A stretch of DNA of 36,019 bases from a virus: positions 1-36,019 of the IMG/VR virus record IMGVR_UViG_3300046654_000024; one strand, written 5' to 3'. Made by a program: the position numbers and the translations under genes. Positions 14,149-21,071 of this stretch are shown here, piece by piece. Under the pieces are notes generated by a model. The model ran no database searches. It worked only from the letters and a program-made list of their open reading frames with translations, and was not told the origin of the DNA. Position 1 is the first letter of the stretch. Every line of letters begins with the position of its first letter.

Positions 14149-14773
14149 CCACACCTACAAACAGATCTCAGCGCCCGGCCACCCGTTGATCTCCCCTACC
14201 GCTAGACAGGTCATCCATCTACACCGTGCCGTGCTGTACGACAAGATCGGTCCTGGACCTCATCCGTGCCACTGGTGCGGGGAGAGCGTTAACTGGGCGA
14301 TCACTACGCTAGACACCCCAGATAGATTCAAGGGTGTCCTGGTCGTTGATCACCTGGACAACACCGACTCCAATAATGACCCGTCCAACCTTGCCCCTTC
14401 ATGTCACTCGTGCAACATCCACCGCACTGGGAATGATCGATTCTCCGCAATCACCTACTTGGTGGCGTATGGATGCCGACACGCGGCTGTAGAATTAGTA
14501 TGCACGATATGCGCTACCCCGTTCCTGGCAACCCATAGCCAGATTTCCAGGCACGATAACGGAGGGAAATACTGCTCACTCACCTGTCGTGACATCGGTA
14601 GATTCAGGGCGTCACGAGAACATCGGTCTTGCCTGCAATGCGGCGGCGCATTCACGTCCATAAAGAAGTTATCAAAACACAAGGAGAGCCATAAGGTCGG
14701 GGTATTCTGCTGCCGATCATGCTTCCACACGCACCGCAGGGAACACCCCGAATACCACAAGAGGACTCCCTAG
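14141..14773 (+). CDS. HNH endonuclease with C-terminal zinc fingers
   Basis: 210 residues. HNH core: PCHWCGESVNW, then VVDHLDNTDSNNDPSNLAPS and CHSCNIHR (about 43-90), with the catalytic DH and the Asn of the second helix. Downstream come two Cys/His modules (VCTICATPFLATHSQISRH, CLTC-like YCSLTCRDIGRF; CLQCGGAFTSIKKLSKHKES with CCRSCFHTH) likely to read DNA. The HNH part is clearly related to that of the GIY-YIG protein at 16637-17503, on the other side of the portal gene. Its TAG overlaps the portal TAG in a shared CTAG. Confidence 0.85.
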   Translation: MANHTYKQISAPGHPLISPTARQVIHLHRAVLYDKIGPGPHPCHWCGESVNWAITTLDTPDRFKGVLVVDHLDNTDSNNDPSNLAPSCHSCNIHRTGNDRFSAITYLVAYGCRHAAVELVCTICATPFLATHSQISRHDNGGKYCSLTCRDIGRFRASREHRSCLQCGGAFTSIKKLSKHKESHKVGVFCCRSCFHTHRREHPEYHKRTP

Positions 14774-16632
14774 AGCGGCGCCCCTTGTCTTTGCGCCCGA
14801 TTCTGCCTGGGTTGCTTGCCGCCACCACCAATCCCCATCTCATGTTCTTTCTTGAGGCGCTCCATTTCGGTCTTAGCGTTAGCCGGAGCATTGATCAGTT
14901 CGTACAAACCTTCCATGCTGAGGACGCCTGCCTTATACATAGTAAACGCCTCTACTTTGGCCTGGGTCCGCGAGCTTCCGTGGCTCGATCCGGGGGCGAT
15001 CTTAAATGCGAACGAGCGCCAATGCGACTCTGGGTCTGATGAATCGGGGACCATAGTGGAGGCCCGATAATCGAAGTCCTCCCAGGTCACCCCATCGGCT
15101 CCCAGGATTCTCAACCGGCTATCCATGTCGGCGTACTGGAAGACGTTGGAAACCGTCTGCGCACCACACTGCTCCAGGCCAGCTTCGAGGTACCGGCCTT
15201 CCAGGCGGAACGGGGAACTCATGGTATCCCGCATCTGCTCGATGGCATCACCGCCGGGTGCCTGCTTCTTACGGGCCAACCCCTGGATGTCCAGGGAACC
15301 CGACCGGCGCTTCACGTCGTCCACGAGGTACTTCAGCCACTCCGCCACCTGAGAGGGCAGGGACGGCGCTGTCATTTCCTTGAACTCGTTGATGTTGGCC
15401 ACCGGGTTAAGTAGGACCTTCTGTCCAGGCTTGCCCGGCTGGAAGGCTTCCCAGACTGCTTCGGGGATGGCGCCACGCTTGGCCACCCAGGTTCCGTTGA
15501 GAGCCCGCATGACGCTCTCGTCGATCCCGGCGCCCACGGCGTTGATCGACCGACAGAGTGGGATCAGATCGTGGTATTTCGAGATCCCTCCGGGGCTCCA
15601 CACGCACGGATTCAACTGGAGCATGGCGAACGGATAGAGGCCATGCCAGAACGGCGAAGGCCCATCGTACATCACGCGATCCCCAGCGAAGACCACCAGC
15701 CGCTTGCGCGGGTAGAGCCTCGCGCCCGGCGGAACGATGTAGTGGTAGTTGTGTTCTTCCCGGCCAAGGTCCGGGTGGTGGATCCATACCGGGTGGTCAA
15801 ACTCGTTGATGGACCAATCGTCGTAGTAGATCTCCATCAGCGGGATCACTGGGAACGGAGAGTAGTTGTTCCCCTGCTGCTGGAGCGAGGCGTTGCGGAG
15901 GGACACTCGGCGCTGAAGGCGCGGGCTCAAAGCGTCCCAGGTATACTCCGGAACTCCCGCCGGGCGCTGGTACCGCTCGGTCCCCAACTGCTGGGCGATC
16001 TTGACGGACTGGCGCTCCAGGCCGATGCACTTCTCCGGGCCGAAGGAATTCTGGAAATACCCCAGGCTCTTGTACGCCTTGTAGACCACGGCGCCGGATG
16101 ACTGGAGATCCCCATTGCACTGCACCGGGATTACCTGATCCGGCCCATGAGCGCTGAACATGAACTGGTTCGGCCGTGCCACCATCTTCATGAACCCGGT
16201 ACCGAAGAGTGCGTGGTCCAACCACGTCACGATCTTCAAGTCCAGGTTCTCGGAACTCCACAGGTGACGGATGTACGAGTGCTGGACCTTGGCCTGCTCC
16301 TTGTACGCTTCCACCGAAGAGGTGATGTCAATCGACGGCCGGATGTCGGAGAGGGACGCCAGCGCCTCGCGACGTTGGTCGCTGAGGTAGTTGTCCACAA
16401 AAGCGCTGCGATACGCTGGCCTGTTAGCTCCCCACCAATCCCCTTCAAGATAGGAGATCACCCGATCGATTTCCTGAACGGATCTCCATGCTTGCATTTC
16501 GGACGAACCCTGGCGGACGAGATCTTCCTTCCAACGCTGCATGCGGGTGTCATATCCCGAGGAGTGGTCCCACGTCCCTGACTTCTCACGCTGTACTGCT
16601 GCGCGGGGAGGGAATTGTGCTAACGAAGCCAT
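14770..16632 (-). CDS. Portal protein
   Basis: 620 residues, in the size range of P22-like portals. Recognised from the overall portal pattern: a helical N-terminus with SLSDIRPSIDITSSVEAYKE, a stem/wing region LKIVTWLDHALFGTGFMKM, the typical DGPSPFWHGLYPFAMLQLNP followed by KYHDLIPLCRSINAVGAGID, and a charged, Gly-rich C-terminal tail (KKEHEMGIGGGGKQPRQNRA). Portals form the dodecameric DNA channel at one capsid vertex and dock the terminase. It is flanked on both sides by related homing nucleases. It starts 4 nt after the stop of the nuclease gene at 16637. Confidence 0.82.
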   Translation of the reverse strand: MASLAQFPPRAAVQREKSGTWDHSSGYDTRMQRWKEDLVRQGSSEMQAWRSVQEIDRVISYLEGDWWGANRPAYRSAFVDNYLSDQRREALASLSDIRPSIDITSSVEAYKEQAKVQHSYIRHLWSSENLDLKIVTWLDHALFGTGFMKMVARPNQFMFSAHGPDQVIPVQCNGDLQSSGAVVYKAYKSLGYFQNSFGPEKCIGLERQSVKIAQQLGTERYQRPAGVPEYTWDALSPRLQRRVSLRNASLQQQGNNYSPFPVIPLMEIYYDDWSINEFDHPVWIHHPDLGREEHNYHYIVPPGARLYPRKRLVVFAGDRVMYDGPSPFWHGLYPFAMLQLNPCVWSPGGISKYHDLIPLCRSINAVGAGIDESVMRALNGTWVAKRGAIPEAVWEAFQPGKPGQKVLLNPVANINEFKEMTAPSLPSQVAEWLKYLVDDVKRRSGSLDIQGLARKKQAPGGDAIEQMRDTMSSPFRLEGRYLEAGLEQCGAQTVSNVFQYADMDSRLRILGADGVTWEDFDYRASTMVPDSSDPESHWRSFAFKIAPGSSHGSSRTQAKVEAFTMYKAGVLSMEGLYELINAPANAKTEMERLKKEHEMGIGGGGKQPRQNRAQRQGAPL

Positions 16633-16636
16633 ACAG

Positions 16637-17503
16637 TCACGCTCTCCTGCGGTCCAAGTTTTGCTTTCTTACTTGATGGACATAGATGATCGTGCATCGC
16701 TGTGAACAGGTCTGAGCCGTTTTGTTTTTGTAGATCAACTTCTCCGTCCCGCAGATCCGACATTTGAACTTCCTAGCCCTCACCTTGTTGCCACAGTACA
16801 ATACCTGCAACTCATCGTCTTTAATCTTCCCATATTTAGAACGCTGCACGTTGCAGGCGGAGCACGACGGGACAAGGTTGGATGCAACGTCGTTCCCTCG
16901 GTTGGTGTCTATATGGTCAGCGACGATAGCGTTTGGACCCGGCTCTCCAACTGCCCATCGAATGTCAGCGCCACACCAATGGCAACCGCAAGGGAATGGC
17001 CCCACCTTCTCGTAAAGTATGGCGCGGCTTAAAAGTACGCTCCCATCTTTTCTGGCTAGTGGGTGGTTTGGCAGGTATACTTTTCGATACGTGTTTTCTT
17101 TCAGGCGAGTGCTCAGCGGCTTACCGGTGAACGCTAGGTGCCCATCCCTGTATTCGTATGATTTGTTCCCCGCCGGTCGGCCGGGCGGTAACCTGTCATA
17201 GTGGCGGGTCCGGCATCTTTCTGCGCGGACGGTCTTCCTGTTTAGCAAGTCGAACCCATAGTCTCTCAGGCGATCAATCCATGCCCGTTCCTCATCTCTT
17301 GACGCGGCGTCTGGGTTCAGTATTCGGATAGCGGGGCGGCTTCCCCTTTGGACCAACTCTCTTATCCACGCAGTGCTAGGGATCTCCCTGTGAACATCCA
17401 GCGAGTGGCGGTTTAGCCTCTCGCGGGCGGTTGCTGTCGTTGACCCAACATAACGAGGAATCAGCGTCTCTGGTTCCAGTAATACGTACACGCACAAAGG
17501 CAC
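16637..17503 (-). CDS. GIY-YIG and HNH fusion endonuclease
   Basis: 288 residues, GTG start with GGAGG 7 nt upstream. The N-terminal 95 residues are a GIY-YIG nuclease: VYVLLEPETLIPRYVGSTT, with the YVG replacing YIG, then the conserved Arg in ARERLNRH and EERAWIDRLRDYGFDLLN. The centre (about 110-145) is basic, and residues about 145-225 form an HNH: CHWCGADIRWAV, IVADHIDTNRGND and LVPSCSACNVQRS. The end has CRICGTEKL with CSQRC, a zinc knuckle. Two different nuclease folds in one homing protein is unusual. It lies between the portal gene and the gene at 17506. Confidence 0.85.
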   Translation of the reverse strand: MPLCVYVLLEPETLIPRYVGSTTATARERLNRHSLDVHREIPSTAWIRELVQRGSRPAIRILNPDAASRDEERAWIDRLRDYGFDLLNRKTVRAERCRTRHYDRLPPGRPAGNKSYEYRDGHLAFTGKPLSTRLKENTYRKVYLPNHPLARKDGSVLLSRAILYEKVGPFPCGCHWCGADIRWAVGEPGPNAIVADHIDTNRGNDVASNLVPSCSACNVQRSKYGKIKDDELQVLYCGNKVRARKFKCRICGTEKLIYKNKTAQTCSQRCTIIYVHQVRKQNLDRRRA

Positions 17504-17505
17504 GC

Positions 17506-17907
17506 CTACACCTCCGTACCGGGCATGCCACAGGTGTTGAGCGTGGTCTTTCCATCTGGAGCGACTTCGTAGTTATTTGGCATTTCACTGGGCATGACGA
17601 GGTTGTTACGCTTCACATAGTCCCGCTGGTCCTGCCAAGTTTCAATGTACGTGGCCTTGGCATCTTTCCCATGCTTTGGCCCGTTCTCGAAAACCCAGTG
17701 GCCACCGTCACGCTTGTTGCCGCCCTCTTTGGACCGGTCCAAGTACTTGGCGGAAATCGGCCCAACCCACAGCGGCTTGAGTGCGTAGACCACAATCTCC
17801 AGTCGGCTACCGCACTCGCAGTGGAGCACTTCGTCGGCGGTCATGGAGGCCACCGGCTGGTAGGCCGGGCACGCCTCGTTCTTGCAGACCAGTTCGCGGC
17901 TAGGCAA
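17506..17907 (-). CDS. Hypothetical protein with a zinc-ribbon N-terminus
   Basis: 133 residues with a proposed TTG start at 17907, because GGGAGG lies 8 nt upstream; the GTG at 17916 overlaps that ribosome site. Two cysteine pairs, LVCKNEACPAY and LHCECGSRLE (about 10-40), probably bind zinc. The C-terminal half includes GGHWVFENGPKHGKDA, YIETWQDQRDYVKRNNL and SEMPNNYEVAPDGKT. It overlaps the previous gene. Function unknown; possibly a small nucleic-acid-associated protein. Confidence 0.6.
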   Translation of the reverse strand: MPSRELVCKNEACPAYQPVASMTADEVLHCECGSRLEIVVYALKPLWVGPISAKYLDRSKEGGNKRDGGHWVFENGPKHGKDAKATYIETWQDQRDYVKRNNLVMPSEMPNNYEVAPDGKTTLNTCGMPGTEV

Positions 17908-18082
17908 TGGGGTCACCTCCCAGGAAACACGAGTTGTCCCGGCTGTTCAGTTCCGTGTAGAAGATTGGGCTCCGGGTGAAGATCTGATCCGCACAGGGGG
18001 AGAACCCGTACGTGCTGATTTCCGGAGTACGCTTGGCGATCAGCGGCGCCAGCACGGTGGCGAAAAAGGCCCGACGGTTCAT
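17900..18082 (-). CDS. Small protein with signal-like N-terminus
   Basis: 60 residues beginning MNRRAFFATVLAPLIAKRTP, a twin-arginine, hydrophobic N-terminus that looks like a signal or Tat-type leader, followed by ADQIFTRSPIFYTELNSRDN. I have the impression that RSPIFYTELNSR is conserved in phage proteins. Its ATG overlaps the upstream stop as ATGA. Exported or membrane-associated function is inferred. Confidence 0.6.
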   Translation of the reverse strand: MNRRAFFATVLAPLIAKRTPEISTYGFSPCADQIFTRSPIFYTELNSRDNSCFLGGDPIA

Positions 18083-18420
18083 GCCCCCCTCCGATCTCTC
18101 TTGAACTTACTGAATGCCTTGAAGTCCCAGGTCACCCACCACCCTCTCCATTCCTTGTCGTTCTGGTGGGATGCGTTCTTGATGGGACACTCGGTGTCCA
18201 AGTAAACCGGCTGGAGGGGGTGGTTGAATGTGGCTGATACGAGCCACAGATTCCCGTGCAGGAGTACGCGGATTCGCTCTCGCCAAGTGAACCTCCATCG
18301 GGTCACGACGTTGCCGGTGTCGTCGCGATACGCCGGGAGGGGCGCGTATTCGGATTGGTGCTCCGCAAGCACAACCTCCGGGAGATCAAATCCAGGAACA
18401 ACAGGGGACACCGGCTCCAT
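18079..18420 (-). CDS. Hypothetical phage protein, Trp-rich
   Basis: 113 residues from the ATG at 18420 (TGATG overlap with the previous stop). Contains HQSEYAPLPAYRDDTGNVVT followed by RWRFTWRERIRVLLHGNLWL and FNHPLQPVYL, a pattern common in uncharacterised phage proteins with a compact beta domain. The C-terminus is WRGWWVTWDFKAFSKFKRDR. Operon member between the 18420-19037 gene and the small exported-like protein. Confidence 0.7.
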   Translation of the reverse strand: MEPVSPVVPGFDLPEVVLAEHQSEYAPLPAYRDDTGNVVTRWRFTWRERIRVLLHGNLWLVSATFNHPLQPVYLDTECPIKNASHQNDKEWRGWWVTWDFKAFSKFKRDRRGA

Positions 18421-19037
18421 CACTCCACCCGTCCAACATTGGACGCCGTTTCCTCAAACAGGCTACTCGCGTCTTCCTCGGCCGGCGGCGCCAGCTTCTT
18501 CTCGATCAGGTCCGCCAGTTCCGTCCCGGTGTTGAACTTCGCACCCAGGATCTCGGCCAGCCGTTCGGCCGCCACCTCGGTCATGAGTACGTGGTGCGGC
18601 CGGGGGTGAAGCTCGTACACCCACTCGTTCTCCTGCACCGCGTCCACCACTTCCTGCATGAGCGCATCGACCGTCCGCTCCTGCGTGCGGGCCAGTTCCT
18701 CGTACGCCGGGTAGTTGGCCGGATCGATCAGCACGGTCACCCGGTGCTTCCCGTCCACCATTCCCGCCACGTCGCTGATGTAGGGGATCAGTTCCTCGGC
18801 GTTGCTCAATTGGACGCCCGTGGAATCCAGGACCAACTTCACATCATCCGGCGGGAACAGGACGCCGCCGGTCGCGATCTGGGTCAGGACGTCCTCGGTC
18901 ATGTCGCGGATCTTCTGGGAGGGCGATGCGTCCACCCCTTCCGGCATCTCCATCATGTCCGTCAGGATTGGGACGTGCGCCTCTTTAAGTTCGATTTCAA
19001 GGTTGTACTTCACTGTGTCGGTTGGCTTCTTTGCCAT
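18420..19037 (-). CDS. Hypothetical acidic protein
   Basis: 205 residues from the ATG at 19037 (AGGAGA 10 nt upstream). A longer frame to 19088 is excluded because the promoter lies inside it. The sequence is acidic and helical: MAKKPTDTVKYNLEIELKEA, TDMMEMPEGVDASPSQKIRD, then VLIDPANYPAYEELARTQER. Residues about 130-165 (LMTEVAAERLAEILGAKFNT) also look helical. The palindrome at 18431-18444 is read here as ASNVGR. Structural or regulatory role unknown. Confidence 0.7.
   Translation of the reverse strand: MAKKPTDTVKYNLEIELKEAHVPILTDMMEMPEGVDASPSQKIRDMTEDVLTQIATGGVLFPPDDVKLVLDSTGVQLSNAEELIPYISDVAGMVDGKHRVTVLIDPANYPAYEELARTQERTVDALMQEVVDAVQENEWVYELHPRPHHVLMTEVAAERLAEILGAKFNTGTELADLIEKKLAPPAEEDASSLFEETASNVGRVE
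18431..18444. repeat. Dispersed 14-bp palindrome, copy 5 (GTCCAACATTGGAC)
   Basis: Exact match inside the last codons of the gene at 18420-19037, in a different frame from the PTLD copies, so codon use alone does not explain the repeat. Confidence 0.88.
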
Positions 19038-19059
19038 GGAATTGGAATCTCCTGTGAGC

Positions 19060-19088
19060 ACTGTAACGCAAAGGGTTACTGGAGTCAA
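19060..19088 (-). promoter_or_regulatory. Sigma70-type promoter
   Basis: On the minus strand TTGACT (19083-19088), 17-bp spacer, TACAGT (19060-19065). It starts the genes at 19037 and below. Predicted leader is about 15-20 nt and contains the AGGAGA site. Confidence 0.75.
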
Positions 19089-19093
19089 GGGAT

Positions 19094-19498
19094 GTGGCGG
19101 TAATCACATCTTTCCTGCCTGTATTCGTGATACTCTTCGTTTGTATGGTCACCTTACGTATTGACGTGTACCATCATGCCGCTCATGAGGACGACGATGA
19201 TAACTCCAGTCTCACCCGGATTCTCATGGCGGTCACCAGATTGGAGAAAAAAATGGCAGCTTTGGACGAAGCATTAACAGCACTCACCCAGAAAGTCACC
19301 GACGAGAACACCGTGATCGACGGTGCCATCGTCTTCATCGGCGGAATCCCAGCGCTCATCAAGTCCGCCGTGGATGCGGCTCTGGCGCAAGGGGCCACCC
19401 CCACTCAACTCCAGGCCATGACGGATTTGGGAACCAGCATCCAGAACAAGAAAGACGCACTGGCCGCCGCGCTGGTTGCCGGTACCCCCTCCGCTTAA
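19094..19498 (+). CDS. Membrane-anchored coiled-coil protein
   Basis: 134 residues if the GTG at 19094 is used (GGAG 9 nt upstream), with a membrane helix ITSFLPVFVILFVCMVTLRI, then an acidic HEDDDDNSS stretch and heptads LTRILMAVTRLEKKMAALDE. A stronger ribosome site (GGAG-A6-ATG) at 19253 would give an 81-residue form lacking the anchor. Both forms share the Ala-rich C-terminus (VIDGAIVFIGGIPALIKSAV). Dual starts are possible. It is followed by a strong terminator, so it forms a single-gene unit. Confidence 0.65.
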   Translation: MAVITSFLPVFVILFVCMVTLRIDVYHHAAHEDDDDNSSLTRILMAVTRLEKKMAALDEALTALTQKVTDENTVIDGAIVFIGGIPALIKSAVDAALAQGATPTQLQAMTDLGTSIQNKKDALAAALVAGTPSA

Positions 19499-19521
19499 CC
19501 TTCAAGCCGCATCGGCAAATT

Positions 19522-19560
19522 AAAACGGCCCGCTTCCCTTCGCAGGGGGCGGGCCGTTTC
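19522..19560 (+). terminator. Strong bidirectional intrinsic terminator
   Basis: AAACGGCCCGC (19523-19533) pairs perfectly over 11 bp with GCGGGCCGTTT (19549-19559). With a T-run on either strand it can stop the plus-strand gene at 19094-19498 and minus-strand transcription from 19598. Confidence 0.9.
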
Positions 19561-19588
19561 AGTTGGCGATTCCCTAAAGGCTGTTGGT

Positions 19589-19607
19589 CCTATCGTATCA
19601 CGATAGG
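19589..19607. repeat. Inverted repeat spanning a stop codon
   Basis: CCTATCGT (19589-19596), 3-nt loop, ACGATAGG (19600-19607). It contains the TGA of the gene at 19598-20101 and lies next to the terminator. Possibly an mRNA 3'-end stabiliser; no T-run follows. Confidence 0.75.
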
Positions 19608-20101
19608 CGCTTCCAGGTGGTGCCGTCCGCCTGCATGGCGGTCCCGCCGATCGCGGCGATCATAAGCTCTACCCCTGGGGTGGGCTTCAGGACGGGAGCG
19701 GCGGGAGGCGGCGGCATCACGAAGGAGAACGGCTGGCCGATCTCCATGGCGAACGCTTGGTTGATTTGCTCGACGGATGCGAAGTCGTTGAAGTACTTCG
19801 CCATCAACCCGGCGTTGCGCGGGGTGATGCTTTCGTCGGGTAGCTGGATCATCTGATTCGGCTGGTTTTGCCCCAGCGGTCCACCTACTCCCGTGATCGC
19901 GTTGACCTCGACCACCTTGCAACTGCCCGGCGGCAGGCCGGCGCCCAGTTCGATGATCTGGCAAAGCAGTTGAGCCGTTGCCACGGTGGCGAAGTAGTAA
20001 GGGCTGTACAGGTACGGCCCGGAGTTGGAACTCCCTCCGGGCGGGGGATCGGTTACCCAAGGGTTGGGGCCGAACAACTGTTGTGCAGTGGGGCTCGTCA
20101 T
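19598..20101 (-). CDS. Hypothetical protein, Pro/Gly-rich, possible virion protein
   Basis: 167 residues from the ATG at 20101 (AAGGA about 10 nt upstream); the upstream frame is within tRNA genes and is rejected. Sequence: MTSPTAQQLFGPNPWVTDPP, then SSNSGPYLYSPYYFATVATA, QIIELGAGLPPGSCKVVEVN and a Pro/Ala-rich tail (FSFVMPPPPAAPVLKPTPGV). It looks extracellular or structural rather than enzymatic. It is the last gene of the tRNA transcription unit. Confidence 0.65.
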   Translation of the reverse strand: MTSPTAQQLFGPNPWVTDPPPGGSSNSGPYLYSPYYFATVATAQLLCQIIELGAGLPPGSCKVVEVNAITGVGGPLGQNQPNQMIQLPDESITPRNAGLMAKYFNDFASVEQINQAFAMEIGQPFSFVMPPPPAAPVLKPTPGVELMIAAIGGTAMQADGTTWKRLS

Positions 20102-20161
20102 AAAGGTTTGGTTCCTTCCAATTCGGAGTATACCACCCTTTACTTGGGTGGGGATGGCAAA

Positions 20162-20239
20162 TGGAAGGCCGGATGGGAGTCGAACCCACATCGTCCAAAT
20201 TACGGCTACTGGGGTAGAAACCCAGACCGATACCGGCCC
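20162..20239 (-). tRNA. Atypical tRNA, likely Arg (anticodon TCT)
   Basis: A 7-bp acceptor stem (GGGCCGG/CCGGCCT, 1 wobble), T-arm GTGGG-TTCGACT-CCCAT and encoded CCA are clear. A perfect arm CTGGG-TTTCTAC-CCCAG gives anticodon TCT. It follows after only 7 nt in place of a D-arm and is then followed by a 19-nt variable region. Either a D-arm-poor tRNA or an alternative fold is present, so identity is uncertain. Confidence 0.55.
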
Positions 20240-20240
20240 A

Positions 20241-20308
20241 TGGAGGGGATGGCGGGATTCGAACCCGCTACCTGTGGAAACCCAGGGCACGGCCGCTATA
20301 CCAGCCCC
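20241..20308 (-). tRNA. Degenerate tRNA-like gene, possibly Gly (TCC)
   Basis: Acceptor GGGGCTG/CATCCCC has one C-T mismatch; T-arm GCGGG-TTCGAAT-CCCGC and encoded CCA are good, and a D-arm GTAT...GTGC can form. The anticodon arm is CCTG-GGTTTCCA-CAGG: 4 bp and an 8-nt loop. Total length is about 8 nt short. It shares CTGGGTTTCYAC with the Arg-like gene next to it, suggesting duplication and decay. It lies 1 nt from that gene. Confidence 0.45.
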
Positions 20309-20382
20309 GCTTCATTGATTACTACCTACACCTTCTATTTTCAAACATCGATCCGCGCCTTCATGGTACTGCGCGGCCAAAA

Positions 20383-20459
20383 TGGTCGGGGAGGGTGGAT
20401 TCGAACCACCGCTCCTCTGCTCCCAAGGCAGATGGGTTAAACCGCTTCCCTACTCCCCG
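20383..20459 (-). tRNA. tRNA-Pro (TGG)
   Basis: Acceptor CGGGGAG/CTCCCCG, anticodon arm TCTGC-CTTGGGA-GCAGA, T-arm GGTGG-TTCGAAT-CCACC, A73 and encoded CCA. The C1-G72 pair agrees with proline identity. Confidence 0.92.
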
Positions 20460-20468
20460 AAAACTTAA

Positions 20469-20505
20469 AGGCCCGGTCGATCCTTTTTGTGGGACCGCCG
20501 GGCCG
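20469..20505 (-). terminator. Hairpin terminator after the small ORF
   Basis: GGCCCGG (20470-20476) pairs with CCGGGCC (20498-20504), with further pairing inside; on the minus strand it is followed by TTTAAGTTT. It lies between the short ORF at 20532-20636 and tRNA-Pro, so it may attenuate rather than end transcription. Confidence 0.6.
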
Positions 20506-20531
20506 CTTTCATCGTGTTTTGGCTGAAAGAA

Positions 20532-20636
20532 TCAGTCGATGACCGGCGGCCCATCCTGGGTATCCACGTGCTTCGCACGGCCGATATTGGCCGGCTGCAT
20601 CGTTTCGTTTCTCCCGAATTTGGGTTGCCTTGTCAT
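20532..20636 (-). CDS. Short ORF with its own promoter and hairpin (34 or 22 aa)
   Basis: From the ATG at 20636 the product is MTRQPKFGRNETMQPANIGR, then AKHVDTQDGPPVID. The inner ATG at 20600 has GGGAGA 9 nt upstream and gives 22 residues. A promoter (20646-20675) and a hairpin (20469-20505) frame it, making a tidy miniature unit inside the tRNA array. Could be a small protein or a leader-type element. Confidence 0.45.
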   Translation of the reverse strand: MTRQPKFGRNETMQPANIGRAKHVDTQDGPPVID

Positions 20637-20645
20637 CTGAGTTAG

Positions 20646-20675
20646 AGTCTACATCGGATCCGTTTTGGAAGTCAA
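20646..20675 (-). promoter_or_regulatory. Sigma70-type promoter of the short ORF
   Basis: On the minus strand TTGACT (20670-20675), 18-bp spacer, TAGACT (20646-20651). A palindrome copy lies 13 nt upstream of the -35 box (20689-20702). Confidence 0.65.
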
Positions 20676-20688
20676 GACTTATTTTCCG

Positions 20689-20702
20689 GTCCAATGTTGG
20701 AC
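20689..20702. repeat. Dispersed 14-bp palindrome, copy 6 (GTCCAATGTTGGAC)
   Basis: Exact match, between the membrane-protein gene at 20710-20910 and the promoter at 20646-20675. It is in the right place to act on that promoter. Confidence 0.88.
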
Positions 20703-20709
20703 GCGTCGA

Positions 20710-20910
20710 TCACCTCGTTCGGATCAAAGGTGGCCCCGACCCGGCGTACCCGAGAAGAATCGAGAGTAGCCACAAGCAAACCGCCACGATCACCACCACC
20801 CGAATGATCCTTGCGATGGCGGCATCCATCGGGATCTGCGCAACCACCCACAGCACGAGGCCCACGATGATCAGGACAATCACTATCTGCACCAAGAATG
20901 CTGGGAACAT
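20710..20910 (-). CDS. Small two-helix membrane protein, Thivi_2564-like
   Basis: 66 residues, ATG with AGGAGGAACT immediately upstream. Two hydrophobic segments (FLVQIVIVLIIVGLVLWVV and ARIIRVVVIVAVCLWLLSIL) flank QIPMDAAI, the pattern of the Thivi_2564 family of small bacterial membrane proteins of unknown function. It lies between tRNA-Ser(CGA) and tRNA-Pro, thus within the tRNA transcription unit. A role in the envelope or in lysis is speculative. Confidence 0.75.
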   Translation of the reverse strand: MFPAFLVQIVIVLIIVGLVLWVVAQIPMDAAIARIIRVVVIVAVCLWLLSILLGYAGSGPPLIRTR

Positions 20911-20978
20911 AGTTCCTCCTGGGTGCAGTATGATCCTATTCCGTATGATTGCCTGTGCAGATCTGTACAGTGTGGGAG

Positions 20979-21068
20979 TGGAGGAGAGGGTGGGATTTGA
21001 ACCCACGGACCCCGAAGGGCCTGCGGTTTTCGGGACCGCCGCCTTAAACCGGGCTCGGCCACCTCTCC
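20979..21068 (-). tRNA. tRNA-Ser (CGA) with C at position 33
   Basis: Acceptor GGAGAGG/CCTCTCC, long variable arm (GGCCC-TTCG-GGGTCC type) and T-arm GTGGG-TTCAAAT-CCCAC. Anticodon arm GCGGT-CCCGAAA-ACCGC gives CGA, but the universal U33 is C. Discriminator is T rather than the usual G. Confidence 0.82.
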
Positions 21069-21071
21069 TCA

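Noticed and set aside
19038-19088. N-terminal extension of the gene at 18420-19037
   Set aside because: The extension covers the TTGACT/TACAGT promoter, while the ATG at 19037 has AGGAGA.
20102-20290. Extension of the gene at 19598 back to 20290
   Set aside because: It would run through two tRNA-like genes; the ATG at 20101 has a ribosome site.
20532-20636. tmRNA or other structured RNA between tRNA-Pro and the membrane-protein gene
   Set aside because: No tRNA-like acceptor/T-arm pair or tag-reading frame could be found; a short ORF with promoter and hairpin explains it better.
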